From assembly GCF_905220415.1 (NCBI RefSeq), contig NC_059537.1:14959795-15023794 (forward strand): a stretch of 64,000 bases of DNA, in the 5' to 3' direction. Below are positions 11,540 to 24,212 of this stretch, in pieces (the first letter of the stretch is position 1; every line of letters starts with the position of its first letter). Below the pieces are notes generated by a model that searched no databases, was not told the origin of the DNA, and saw only the letters and a program-made list of their open reading frames with translations. This DNA comes from Colias croceus. Taxonomy: Eukaryota; Arthropoda; Insecta; Lepidoptera; Pieridae. A program made the translations under genes and the position numbers.

Positions 11540-11748
11540 CTAATATTATAAATGCGAAAGTAACTCTGTCTGTCTGTCTGTCTGTTACTCAATCACGCCT
11601 TAACTACTGAACTAATTTGCATGAAATTTGTTATAGAGATATTTTGATATCCGAGAAAGGACATAGGATAGGTTTTATCCCGGAAATCCTACGGGAACGG
11701 GTTTTTCTTTGAAAACGCGGGCAAAGCCGCGGGCGGAAAGCTAGTAAA
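11540..11748 (-). repeat. Dispersed repeat family A, copy 2
   Basis: Inverted copy of the repeat at 1816-2019. It runs from TAATATTATAAATGCG through a (CTGT)n tract to GGGCGGAAAGCTAGT. Confidence 0.6.
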
Positions 11749-11967
11749 ATATAAAATATTTAGATACTTCACATTCACAAAATTAAACAAATCACAAAAT
11801 TTTATTTTGTTATCTACCCTAACATGAATCATCATAGAAAACTGTTATCTTTTTGTTTTCGACTACTGTTATTTAAAATCAATCGAGAATAATATTTGTG
11901 TAATATTATAATCTGCACAGAACTGCAAGACCAAAACTTCTATCACATTTAATATATCTTATAATTT

Positions 11968-12160
11968 ACTAGGTGTGCTCCGCGGTTTCACCCGCATTGC
12001 TCCGCTCCTGTTGGTCTTCGCGTGATAATGTAAAGCCTATAAGCCTTTCTAGATAAATGGGCTATCTAACACCGAAAGAATTTTTCAAATCGGAAAGTAG
12101 TTCCTGAGATCAGCGCGTTCAAACAAACAAACAAACTCTCCATCTTTATAATATTAGTTA
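11968..12160 (+). repeat. Dispersed repeat family B, copy 1
   Basis: Begins ACTAGGTGTGCTCCGCGG and ends in a short CAAA-rich tract followed by TATAATATTAG. A second copy lies at 44735-44930. Retrotransposon-tail or SINE-like by structure. Confidence 0.55.
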
Positions 12161-12671
12161 TATATCTAAGATAACATACACAGTTTAATAAAAATTACAC
12201 AAATCATATTTTAAATCACCTCTACCATCGTTGATCCAATAATTGTTGTCTCTTTATATAAATTACTAAATTATTAAAAATATTGCAGAGCCGACGGAGG
12301 TCACTGGTTGATCCCGCACAGGTGGGTTCATCAGGGATTAATAATAATTTATGTGAAAAAATAAATAAATTTTGAATTTGAATTCGAAGTACCAAGTAAC
12401 AATTAACAAGTGACAAGTCCCAAGTATCAATTATCAAGAAAGAAGTAAGCAGCAAGAATCATTAAATGAACCAAGAACTCAAGAAGTAAATAACTCACGT
12501 AAACTCAGTATCCAAACCTGTGATCCAAACATTGTATAGCGGCTACAAGCGGCGGGAGTTTCGTCGCTGCCCTTACATACTGTACAATTACACGACGTTG
12601 CTCAACTTTGCTGTACATATTTTCTATAGATATGTTTACACATTGCACTTTCATTGGACTGCATGTTTATT
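12161..12671. other. Intergenic DNA with a retrotransposon 3'-end fragment
   Basis: The stretch around 12280-12370 (GTTGATCCCGCACAGG, then an AATAAATAAATTTTGAATTTG tail) resembles the 3' end of a non-LTR element. The rest is unassigned. Confidence 0.35.
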
Positions 12672-13122
12672 GCACGACGATGCGAAGCATCAGAGAGTGC
12701 TTTACGATCGAAAAATTTTTTTCGCCTCATTTTTGCAGCTATTACTTGTTAGTTCACGGAATCAAGATATTTTGCATACTATTGTCGAGATAATTTAATG
12801 AAGATTAATCCCATACTTTTTAAAAATTGATTTACTTCAATAGAATTGGAAAAAAACACCGAAATAGGTCAAAAAATTTTCCTGTCCGTCATGTGTGAAA
12901 CCTGAAAACACTATAACTTGTGAAAAAATCCATCATTTGAGTTAATTTTTTTTTTAAATATTCTAATCGACGATTGTAGGTCACTGAATGCGAATGATTA
13001 ATTAATTCAGTGTCGTTTAATTGCAATTAATAAAAAACGAAAACTACAAGACTGTATATCTATATATATATATTTTTTTTTATATATTTCATAATTAAAT
13101 GAGCATTATGAGTCGTGCACTT
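12672..13122. mobile_element. MITE family M3, diverged copy
   Basis: Starts TTGCACGACGATGCGAAGC and ends GAGTCGTGCACTTTTGG. This mirrors the TGCACGCCTCATAA / TTATGAGGCGTGCA ends of the better copies at 24213-25526, 25722-26422 and 30061-30745, but the interior is shorter and different. Confidence 0.45.
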
Positions 13123-15540
13123 TTGGATTTTCCAAATATACTGCAATTCGTAATAAATTTAATACATAGAATTTTCACCAATACAGCTGAATCAATGTTT
13201 TATTGAAACAAAATTTTTAAATAGTTCATTAAGATTCCCAAAATTAAATCTTTATAATTTTTCTTTAAAACACAAAACACAATATTTTAAACTACATATT
13301 TTAAAGCTGCTAATGTGAGCGAATCCGTTTACACGTCATTAACTGTAGCCTGTAATCAAGCTCATCTGCTATTTACAGGATTAGTCTCGATTACTGTTCA
13401 ATCCTCCCTTAAACAGTCGGTTAAATCCATACTTCATTTGGGACTAGCTGATGTTCGACTCTATCAATTCTTTCAGAGGGAACGAGCGTTTTACATAATG
13501 ATTATGATTATTTTTAGGGTTCCGTACCTCAAAAGGAAAAAACGAAACCCTTATAGGATCACTTTGTTGTCCGTCTGTCCGTCCGTCCATCCGTCTGTCA
13601 AGACCCTTTTTATATACACCCACACTTTCACACTTTTAATATTAATGAAACTGTAAATGAATTCAGCTCGAATTATATCGGGCTATTGTATCATTCTAAA
13701 TCATAGACCACTGGGGGTTAACCACTGGGGGTTATGTTTGAAATGAGGTGATACAGAGCTAATTCTTCGTTCAGACAGAGGTCATTGGGAAATACCCACA
13801 ATTAATTAGGCTCTCGAATGAAACGAGGATCACGCAATAGTTTGGTTCATTCATGCCATTTCAATGCGACTGTGATATCAGGCATTATAGTTAAGTACTG
13901 TCCTGCTTTATGTGACAAATGGAGATTTATCTAACTGTATTCTGAACTGAGACAGACAATACGCTAATATGTATTGATAAAACTGCTTTCATTAGGATGG
14001 TACACTACTGTCCACTATTCATATGGAGATTTCTACTTTCAAATATGAGATGAATCTTTCGATGAACAGTGAACTCAAAATTTTGCTAAATATAATTATT
14101 GCTAGTACACATGGAGCGAATTTTGTAACAGGTTTCAATAATTTTATTATTTTAAAAGTTACAAGTGCATGTAAGTCGGTTTATACCCCACATCTTGTTC
14201 CAATTACTATTTTCTGTCACCAAAAAATATTAATTATATTTAAATATGAGGTTATAGCTTATCGTTATATCGGTCGATCGAGATATGGAGGCTGCGATAG
14301 GGAACACTGCGTGCGTCATCCGCGGAAATGGGTCGATTGTAAATTATTGGAATATTGTTAACGCCCGCTCTTAAAGAACACGTTGTCAGATTAATGCAGA
14401 TAAGTTATATGTTTATTCAAAGAAAACTACACAACCAGGAATGCATGACTGCAACTTCGTTTGCATTCCTGGCTACGTAGAGAAGTGTAGTTAAGTAACG
14501 AAAATTTTGAAGTGATTTCAAGTATTAATTGAGATGGAAATTATTCTCGATTATTCATAGACTTAAATAATTTCAAAAATTTGACGGCTAGCATTGATGT
14601 AAACATTGTTACATTGTATTTTGAATGTCTATCCTTCTTTATACATAAATAATGACATATTTTGAAACTGTTCAAGAGCAACTTCAATATTTGGATGGTC
14701 AGATATAATTAAACAATAGCTTTAGAATATACTTTTTAAAATAATTATTACCTATTTACCATAAATTACAACATAAAATCCACGTTACATTAGCATTCCA
14801 CCATCGCTTAATGTTTTACCCTTTGCAAAAATGGCTTATCGTGCCCAAAGAAGTTATCACTTCAAAAATTGTAAGTAACAGCCCTTAAATCTCCAATCTT
14901 CTTGAAGCATATCATAATATAGACTTGCCCGTACGCGGGAAAAGCAACGCCCATTCTTCGATAGCACTGATTTATTGTTCAGGAAAATATGATTTTCCCC
15001 AAATATGGTGAACGCGTTATCTCTGGTTAAAACGATATATCTATAGCTTTATAAAGTCAGGCAGTATGTTTGTGAGCCCGTGAGTCAGGATTGGAAGAAT
15101 ATTATTATCTCATTAACCTTTGTCAATGTATTTACGAGTCTAATCCTCACATATTGTTTGTTTAAAAACATCTATGCGCGTATGCGCACTTGTAAACAAG
15201 CAATGACAGAGTCTTTAAGTGGCCTTCATTCGTCATGCAGCTGTTATACGTATTTATAGGATGAAAAAAAAACCTAATGAAATTTATTGATACACTAATT
15301 CATGGATTATTTTAAATTACATACCTGCTTAATTAATAGATGCTTGATTAATAATTTTCACTACAATATAATGAATAATGATAACTTATTGTTGATCTCC
15401 GCACATAACGCTTACACCCGGGGGGCACAGGGACCCCCGGAAGCATAGCAGATAAATCTAGAATATCAAACAATAACACACATAGAAGAGACAAAAAAAA
15501 TGTGTGTGCGTGACTGCGTGTACTAGTGTACACAGGTAAC
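13123..15540. other. Intergenic DNA
   Basis: No gene recognised. A short retroelement-like scrap with (CCGT)n runs occurs at 13510-13610. The open frame at 14023-14361 has no motif or codon signal. Confidence 0.35.
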
Positions 15541-15889
15541 AAGTGAAACTTCTTTATGACCTTATTTTTCAAAAAATAATCGTCACAATGTTTGTCCTCA
15601 ATGGACTCCTAAACCACTTAACCGATTATAATAAAATTCGCACACCATACTGCACATGGTCCAACTTGAGAGATAGGATAGTTTAAATCTCAAATCGTTT
15701 TAGTGAAAGCGGGCACAGCCGCGGGCGGTAAGCTAGTTTACTATATTATGCAACTTTACATAAATACGTCGAATGACGCGTGGTAGGGAAAAAAAAAAGA
15801 TGACACGTAACGGAAAAATGTCACGCGTAACGAAAAAATGTTACACTAATTTTTTTTCCAACCCCGATAAAGAAGTTTCACTTCAATAA
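15541..15889. mobile_element. MITE family M5 carrying a nested family-A insertion
   Basis: Ends are AAGTGAAACTTCTTTAT and its inverse. The interior matches the uninterrupted copy at 29586-29752. A family-A repeat fragment (about 15584-15738, ending in GGGCGGTAAGCTAG) is inserted, separating the two halves. Confidence 0.6.
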
Positions 15890-16026
15890 TTAATTATTAT
15901 AGGTAATCATGTGAGCCATGTGATACTCTGCTCAGTGGCTCTGGATTCATTTAGATAAAATTAATAAGGTATAATTACAATGAAGTTTATATTATTATCA
16001 CTAGCTTCCACATGTTGTTCCTCTCG

Positions 16027-16450
16027 TACACCTCGCGTTATCGTGTGGTGGCTGCTTCACGTACACTTCGCGTTATCGTGTGGTGGCTGCTTCACGTACA
16101 CCTCGCGTTATCGTGTGGTGGCTGCTTCACGTACACCTCGCGTTATCGTGTGGTGGCTGCTTCACGTACACCTCGAGTTATCGTGTGGTGGCTGCTTCAC
16201 GTACACCTCGTGTTATCGTGTGGTGGCTGCTTCACGTACACCTCGCGTTATCGTGTGGTGGCTGCTTCACGTACACCTCGCGTTATCGTGTGGTGGCTGC
16301 TTCACGTACACCTCGAGTTATCGTGTGGTGGCTGCTTCACGTACACCTCGTGTTATCGTGTGGTGGCTGCTTCACGTACACCTCGCGTTATCGTGTGGTG
16401 GCTGCTTCACGTACACCTCGAGTTATCGTGTGGTGGCTGCTTCACGTACA
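16027..16450 (+). repeat. 35-bp tandem repeat array, about 12 copies
   Basis: The unit contains CGTGTGGTGGCTGCTTCACG. Copies are nearly identical and differ mainly at one position (CTCGCG, CTCGAG or CTCGTG). Taking these as G, A and T, the order is G G G G A T G G A T G A, meaning the last ten copies follow a 140-bp four-unit higher-order pattern. As 35 is not a multiple of three and no frame contains a stop, all three forward frames are open through the array. This is a composition effect and no protein is called. Confidence 0.9.
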
Positions 16451-19400
16451 AAATTCCAGCTACTATTTAACTCCTTTCCTGTTTTCAGAACAAAAGTACT
16501 CTGCAAGGTTTTATCTAATTCTATATCAAAATTTAACGCTCAATGAGAAAATCCATCATAATTCTCAATATAAGTACCGATGATATAATTATTATCATCG
16601 ACCTGAAGATTTTTAATAAAAATTAAAAGGATACCATGATTATTGTTTTTAATTTTCTCTCTAAAACTAACAATGTGTCAAAATATGAAATGTTGACATA
16701 AATTTTGAACATTTTCTTTGTAAAGTTTACGACTAATTGATTTATATATAATTGGCGCCGCGGCCGTGGCGCCCAGCTCGCGGCAGGCACATAAATATAA
16801 TAATAATTTTACCATAGTACCATGGACCAATTATAGTACCTAACTCATTTTCTTGTTATTTGCGTGAAATTAATTTATTATTAATAATACTTATGATCTC
16901 ATTAGGTTTAATGATGAAATTCGAGCTCTCCTCGAAACCGCGTCTAACAATCAGATATTCTTTGTGATTCCGAACGCTGCCTTATTTAGGCAACATTATG
17001 TGTAAGTGGCAATACATCTTCAATCAGAAGGTAACAAGACCCTAATTATTACAGAAGTTACCTGCGCGACACGCTGTTATGATTAATAAGGGCTCATAAT
17101 GAAACGGTGTTTCGCTACATTAGTAACTAAGTGAGGGATCGCCGAGCGTAGGGCTGTCACTACTTAAAACTGGTCGCTACGTACATACCTACTTTAAAAT
17201 TTATCGTACTATAAAAAAATGTTATGTATCAACTATCAATCCTAACACACAACAGTTAAAATATGAATTATGAGTCTTACTTTAAATTTTGTAAGTACAC
17301 GATTATAGCAGTTACTTGTTAACCACATTTCCTTTATGTGAAATGGTAAATATTCTAATCAATATTTTCATAATAATAAGGAAAACATTTACATTATTTG
17401 ATAACGATTTGAATTGCTTTTCTAATTGTTTTTGCAATGATATCATATACATAATATGTATACATTTTGATATACATAGGGGTTTGTTTAACACATATTT
17501 GCCGTACCTTCAATTGTTGTTTCTCCGAGTGACAACCCTAGGGCGGGGGCGTCCCGGCGCCCCGGGGAGCCGACCCTGTGCTTACACTCCGTCCCTGGGC
17601 TCTTATTGTATCTGCTTTATTTACCAACATTTTATCACACGCGTGTAATTTACGTCAATTGCAATTAAAAAGCGGCAACGGGCAACGTTTCGCCGCGGAC
17701 GCTGTTCCCAGCGGAGTTTTCTACTAATTTTGGATTTTGATATCATCATATTGTGTTTTACACTGTAACTGTATAAACGCTTTATACACGCTATATATGC
17801 GTCTATACATATTTCATTATGTACTATACATTGCTGTTGTAATTTATTATTTATGTTTATTGTATCTACCACTAAACAAAAAGTTAGATACAGGAAACAT
17901 TTTATTTTTTCCTCAGTTATACGAATATGATCAATATCAATGATTAATATCCTTAATTATTATGAAATTATGGTAATTTTTTAGTAAGTATTTTTATTTA
18001 TACTGCATCAATCATTGTACAAATAGAAAGTATCCCATTTTTATTTCTCGCAATTCGCACTGCTCAATAATCTAAAATATTTAGTTATATTATGTGAGAA
18101 AGGCCACAATACCTTCAAATCTTCAGGATCATTCATATAGGATAAGCCACCCAAGGCTCACAGGCGAGCAGGTGCTATGGGCTTCCCGCAAGCATATTAT
18201 GAGCTGGATAATATAATATCCCACGTTGGTTTTTTGCGTCACCGTCAGTTCTTGTCCGGCACGCCGCGTGTAGCTGCGTCCGCCGCAAGCCGCTTAGCCG
18301 CTCAGCCGCTCAGCCGCTTAGCAACTTAGCCGCGTAACGTAATCCCGTATTGCTACAAACGCTACACGTTCCAGACGGCCGGTCTATTTGTATTCCCCAG
18401 TTGTCTGTAAGCACTTTATTGGGATACTTACTATTTTCCGGCTCTACACGAGTGATATTTTAAATCAATAAATAACTTTAAGGGTCTCTCGTTTTGTGTA
18501 TGAGCCATGAGGTAAAAAATATTATAAAAATAAAGAGTAGTTTTTGTTAAATTCGCTGATTTCGTTTGCCTTTAATCATTGTACTTAAGAGAAACATAAT
18601 CGTAAACCATGACGCTACTTGTCTTGAAAAAAATTGAATTAAATAAATAAACAAATTCACAGCACACATAAATTACACACGGCTAAACATCACACCTTGT
18701 AAATGATCGTAGTGTCGCTCGTAATTCAAAACGTTGCAGACTCTAACATCTAGAGCTCAAAAACAATGTGCACTTTGCTTTTAGCACCTAAATTCCGGCA
18801 GATAATAAAAGGTTTGAGCGCAGGCAAGAGGATCGAAACTGACAGGAAACAAGGCGCGAGCCGACGCCAATACAAGTTATTAGTTCCCACTAGGACACCG
18901 GCACACGGTAATTCGACTGTGCGACTCATTTACAACTTTTCCTTTTAAATTAAGCACAACCCAATTTCCCTTCATTTAAAAGTTTGCTCAGTTTTCTCGC
19001 TGTGTTCGAAAAATGTGTCGTAATAAAAAGCAGCGTAAAACCGCTGCCGTGAGTTGTTTAAATATAAATGGCTGACATAAAGCGCGCTTTCCGCTTTAAT
19101 GTATTAGTTTTTACAAGGCCGTTATCTGATTTTATGTGTTTGTTGCCGTAATTTTCTAAAGTTATGAATTAGTGATAAGTAACATTGTACGTACTTTGAC
19201 TCTGTGTGTTAGTATTTAGGAAGTGGACGATTGGCACACGTCGCACCTGACGTCCCGTTGGCAGACATACACTGCAACTTGAGGAAAGCTTTGTATGCCG
19301 GACGATCGCTCGAGGACAACGAAATCAAAGTACAAGGACAAACATATTAATTTACATTAACTATTAAGTACGTATGAAACAAAATTTAGCAGAACGTACC

Positions 19401-21566
19401 AATACAATCAAAAAATATTCGTCAGCAATTTTTATCCACGACTTATATGTATGAAAATATAACTAATTCTTCAAAAGGAGACAACAAACCGATTTTCTTT
19501 CAATCTTTGAATACTTCTGATGTCGGATGAATAATTACATATGACATAATAACATAATCATTGACACTAATTATACTTGTACCTATTGGTACCTATTATG
19601 AATGTATGTCGCGGGTCGCGTACGCAAGTATGTGGTACCTACGATGCGATGTAGGAAGCGCTGTGTTCGCTTGCCAGTTGTGAGCGATTGCGTCTACTTG
19701 CTGTTATGTAAGCTGCAACTGGTTCCTCCACCACGCACTCGACTTGGCCTTCTTGCGAACTCTCAATCTACGCAATAGTGGAAATATTTAAACGTTGGTT
19801 TTTAGTAACGGTTTTCTTCGTCACCTCTCCTATGTTGTGAATGATGCAAATCTTAATCCATTTGTTCTTTATATTTTTTTGTTATTTATATACGATATAC
19901 ATATTAATATTACTTATTCCCAAACGAATAATAAACAAATAGATAATGCAATTGTTTTATCGCGATTATTCATACACTACCCTAGTAACTATATCACTAG
20001 TAAAATAATGATAGCACAATATACTATAATCATATTTTTTATTGTGTAGGTAACTTTTAATCTTATACACAATTTAGGAAAACAGGAATAATTATTATGT
20101 ATTGCGAAGCATGTTTATCGGAGTAGAACAAAACTGGGCAACGCAACGTAGTTACAATAAAGCTTAGGTCATGAAATTTGGCCATTGTCAAAGTTTTAAA
20201 CCACTATTATACCTTACCTTGCCAATTATATTGTAATGAAATACATAAACTAGAAACACTAACATCTCGGCTTACAAAAATTTTAACCGCAAGTGTGAGA
20301 TTTTCCTGTTTCTTATCATTTCTGCTAGTCAGTAGGTACCTAGTCTGTAATCCTGTAATTCGTCAGATAAGCGTTTCCTTAGTTTCATAGTTTACGTTGA
20401 AATAAAAATTAGTTTTTTTGGTACATCTCAAAAAACATAATGTACTTAGTGCATCCAGCGTCGAGTTTAAAATTATTTCATAACTATATTTGTTATATTA
20501 TGCCTATATGGTATTCTTGAACAGTTTTAATATCTACTACTTATAATTAATAATTGATTGTATTTTCCTAATCAAAAACACGCGACAAGTGTTTTGAACA
20601 GTTTACAAGTCACTTCAAAAATTATTCCAGAACGATATCATTGCAAGACTCTTGCAAGACTTGATAACGTTAGATAATTTATTATTTATGAAGGAATCGT
20701 AAATAAACAATATGCGATTGCTCAGGAAAAATAATACCTAATTCAAACTTGAAAGGTTTTTATGGTTGCTTATAATTACATATATTATGATAAAACAGGG
20801 TGTTTTTACATATTATTTAAAAAGTAATCTATATTTAAATTACAAAGAGATAAGTGTACCTACCTAGTTTTATTATTATCCAAGTCATACTTTTAACGAC
20901 AAATCATTTAGATAAGAAGAAAAACAAAACAAACGAAATACGTATAGTTTAGATACCATGATTAGAATAGCAAGTGAGTAACGTAAACAAAAAATCCACG
21001 ACTATAATTTTATTTTAGTTCTAGAATAATCGAAATAACTGCTGATTCACGATGACTTTGAGATACGATATTATATTATCTCGATTGCTACCTAGGTACG
21101 TGTTTTGTTGACCCAGTGTGCAGTCTCCGAACATATAGAAGCAAATTATACATGTATGCCTGACTTGCATGACTAATGAAAATTTAAGAATTAAGTTTTG
21201 CGTAGTAGAAGTACTATTGACTTCGACACGAGTACAACATCCGTGATCAACAAAATCCTTTATATTTTTATAACCTACGTGTTCACTTGGTTGGGCCTTA
21301 AACAATTTGTATCATTGATCACAAATAATTATAATATAATAAATATAATATCTCTATATGACACTAAATGAGTGCAATACACATTAATCATTGTTGAGAA
21401 CTAACTAGGTATATTATGAGTGCCGAATAATTGCACTTGAGTGATAGAAGAGAAATATTTCTGTTCTTTTTTAAGTACAGATTAGGGTTCTGTGTCTTTA
21501 TTAGGATGCTCTCAATATTTTTCTTTAAAATAACAGAATTATCGTGTTACATTTAAAAACTTTTTT
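16451..21566. other. Intergenic DNA, about 5 kb
   Basis: No gene recognised. Noted inside: a GC-rich island with the near-palindrome GGCGCCGCGGCCGTGGCGCC at 16754-16773; a GC-rich patch at about 17530-17600; short CAGCCGCT-type tandem units at about 18290-18335. None has splice borders or a convincing frame. Confidence 0.35.
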
Positions 21567-21824
21567 TAACCGACTTCAAAAAAAAGGAGTTGTTTTTTTT
21601 CAGAGTAGGAGTTTTTTTTTTTTTTTTATGTATGTACACCGATTACTCCGAGGTTTCTGAACCGATTTACGTGATTCTTTTTTTGTTCGATGCGGGATGG
21701 TGTCGAATTGGTCCCATAAAAATTTTATTCGGATAGGCCCAGTAGTTTTTATTTTATGAGCATTTTTGTCTGTAGGTATTTGTAAATTTTGCAAGTGCAA
21801 GTTTGAAGTCGGTTGTTTTTAACG
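21567..21824. mobile_element. MITE family M4, copy 1
   Basis: Left end AACCGACTTCAAAAAAAAGG, right end GAAGTCGGTTGTTTTTAACG, so the termini are inverted. The interior contains a GATTACTCCGAGGTTTCTGA stretch. Related pieces occur at 23784-23996, 44258-44310 and 55727-56302. Confidence 0.65.
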
Positions 21825-22768
21825 CAGTTATCACTTGTATTTCACCCTGTTATTGTGAAAATTAATATACAGAACTCCAGTATCGTTTCTTGACATTGTG
21901 AATTGTGTACTATTTTTAAAAGTAGTAGGTAGTATTTAAAGTGTAAGTAGTATGTTACTTGAAATGATTGTATCGTGTACTGAATAAAGCTAATTTCATT
22001 AATGTGCATTATTTTCTTTCAGTTTTTTGTTTACTAGGTAGGTATGTACCTATTATAATTCTTTTCGAATTCTAATTCCATATTACAAAAAATACAAAAA
22101 AATATCTATTCAATCTGACAGCACTATAAATTAAAAACGTAGATCACTTGTGTAAATACTAAATAGGTAGTATGTTCAACGTTCATACATTATTGATATT
22201 ACACCATATACATATTATCTCTATGTATTACACATCCTAATATATTATTATCGTAGTGATTAATATTCGTCATCGCACTGACTTCAAGGTGATACAGATA
22301 TACTAGATAGATGTGGTATTATCATCATTGTTCTATCACTAACACAGGAAACCCTTGCGCTATTATTGTAAAAAGTGTTTTCATCTACAACAGGAGCACT
22401 TGAACGCAATCTTAATAGGTCAGGGCCACAGAGTACATGATATTATACTACGTCAACTACACGGGGAGGAGAGGACTTCTCATTACGTCGACACTCGCCC
22501 GTCGCGGTCGTCTCAGTTAAAAAAAATATCAATATAACGCTTTAGACTTTGTTTTAATAAGATAATGGTTCAAATACAAGGAATGTTATTACACAGATAA
22601 GTATAGTGATTTATCACTGGGAGCAAAATAGTAGCCGGAGTAGCAGTGGCCAATTGGTTTCAAGGTCAAAGGTTCGACCGAGCCTGTTGGCTGTTGTGCC
22701 AGTCACGGTCATCGTCATTTGGCAATTTAAGAGGCATAATTATGAAACAAATCTACAATTTATGTAAT
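21825..22768. other. Intergenic DNA
   Basis: No gene recognised. About 22640-22700 has a weak tRNA-like look (GGTTCGACC), but no convincing A box or arms. Confidence 0.35.
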
Positions 22769-22774
22769 TTTATT
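22769..22774 (-). promoter_or_regulatory. Polyadenylation signal, cytochrome b5 (proximal copy)
   Basis: AATAAA on the minus strand, about 330 bases after the stop codon of the cytochrome b5 gene. Confidence 0.5.
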
Positions 22775-23100
22775 TCAACAACGATCCAAATAAAGAATGA
22801 TATACATACAAATTATGCGTCATAAACATTTTTTTTCCTTAAGGGTATCAAAATCATAGGAATGTACAAAAGGTAAATATTAACATAAAATACATAACAT
22901 ACTATTCTTAAAATTAGCTCAAAATAATTAAATAACCCTATAACAGTAAAGCACATAACCCGAAGATAATTTCCAGAAGCACCGCGCTTCGCAAAATTGC
23001 AGCACTCGAACACTTCACAGCTCTAAACACTAACAAGTAAACGGCACACTCGGACGCTAACATCTTCTATCAGTCCTTTAGTCCCGAAGCGAACGGAACG

Positions 23101-23499
23101 TTACGCGAACAGGTAGGTGTAGAGGAGCGTCATGAGGAGCCCCATCAGCACGGGGAACTTCCACGTATTGATGAAGCTGCTGTTCTCAGTGTCGGTGGAG
23201 GGGCTGCTTTTGTCGTCCCAAGTGAAAGTCTTCTTCTTAATCTCGATCCTCTCCTCGGCGACGATCTGGCCGATGAGGTACTTCTTCATGAGCTCCTTAG
23301 CGTCGATGCTGTGGCCAACGTCTTCGAAGTCCTCGCTGGCGTCTTTGCCGACCACGTTTAGCAGAACCTCGTGGCCGCCGGGGTGGTCGTCTAGGAACGG
23401 CGTGAGGTCGTATACTTGGTTGTCTATTATGACGACCGCGTCATTTTTAGAGTTTCGAGATGAGATCTCTTTTCGGGTGAATTGCTTAGAGTCGCTCAT
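23101..23499 (-). CDS. Cyt-b5: Cytochrome b5, membrane-anchored
   Basis: A complete 132-residue protein in one exon. The N-terminal heme domain (about residues 7-82) has the DDHPGGHEVLL motif with heme ligand His39 and the second ligand His63 in DVGHS. A hydrophilic linker (85-110) leads to a C-terminal transmembrane anchor (about 111-131) with a very short tail, as in ER-type cytochrome b5. The family carries electrons to fatty-acid desaturases, elongases and P450s on the cytosolic face of the ER. The ATG is the only one upstream of the domain, and a GC-rich leader precedes it (23500-23600). A diverged paralogue lies about 4 kb away in the same orientation. Confidence 0.97.
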   Translation of the reverse strand: MSDSKQFTRKEISSRNSKNDAVVIIDNQVYDLTPFLDDHPGGHEVLLNVVGKDASEDFEDVGHSIDAKELMKKYLIGQIVAEERIEIKKKTFTWDDKSSPSTDTENSSFINTWKFPVLMGLLMTLLYTYLFA

Positions 23500-23783
23500 G
23501 TCGGTGTGCGCGTCGCGGCGTGTGCGGTGGGTGACTGCTCTGGCGCTGCGTCGTTTGCGCCCCTCCGCGCCTCACTCGCCTTCGATACCAGTTATCTTTT
23601 CCGTTCTTATCAATGGAAACTGTACAATAATTATTACATACGACTTCACTATTAAACATTAACCATGATTTGATCGCTTAGTTCCAATCTTCTTGATATC
23701 ATGTGACCGTGCTGAATACGCCCGAGTTGTCAGAAAAAATTAACGATATAAAAATATTAATGTCAAGTATGTATAGTGTTAAT
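23500..23783 (-). promoter_or_regulatory. GC-rich 5' leader / promoter region of cytochrome b5
   Basis: GC-rich sequence abuts the start codon for about 80 bases and then gives way to AT-rich DNA. No TATA box is apparent. Assignment rests on position and composition. Confidence 0.4.
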
Positions 23784-23996
23784 TAACCGACTTCAAAAAA
23801 AAGGAGGAGGTTATCAATTCGGCCGGTATATATATTTTTTTATGTGTGTATATTAAGCACTTAGTATTAAGCCCGTGCACTGACATCAAACCTATTTAAT
23901 AAATAGCACATCTAAATAATAAGTAGTGATTAATAATGTCAAATCTTTTTTTTTATTTTTTACTTCTCCGTTTTTGAAGTCGGTTGTTTTTAACGA
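23784..23996. mobile_element. MITE family M4, copy 2
   Basis: AACCGACTTCAAAAAAAAGG at the left and GAAGTCGGTTGTTTTTAACG at the right. It is shorter than the copy at 21567-21824 and lies just upstream of the cytochrome b5 leader. Confidence 0.65.
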
Positions 23997-24212
23997 AGTT
24001 ATTTTTATTTTTCTTTTTAATGTACGTGTATGTTTTAATTTATGGAATGTACAAACAGCAACTGAATTTCAACAAGACCCATAAGATGTCGATAATGATG
24101 TGTAGTGTCTTTATTCGTTTTTTCTGTTTTTTTTAATATATATGCATTGCGTTTAATGCTGCAATAAATATCATTAGGTATCATGATAAAATTATAATTA
24201 TAATGACTGTAT

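Noticed and set aside
16027..16450. The tandem array as a CRISPR or as a repeat protein
   Set aside because: Units are directly abutting with no spacers, so it is not a CRISPR. All three frames are open equally, so no single protein is favoured.
22640..22700. tRNA-derived SINE
   Set aside because: Weak A-box and B-box resemblance only, no tail and no second copy seen.
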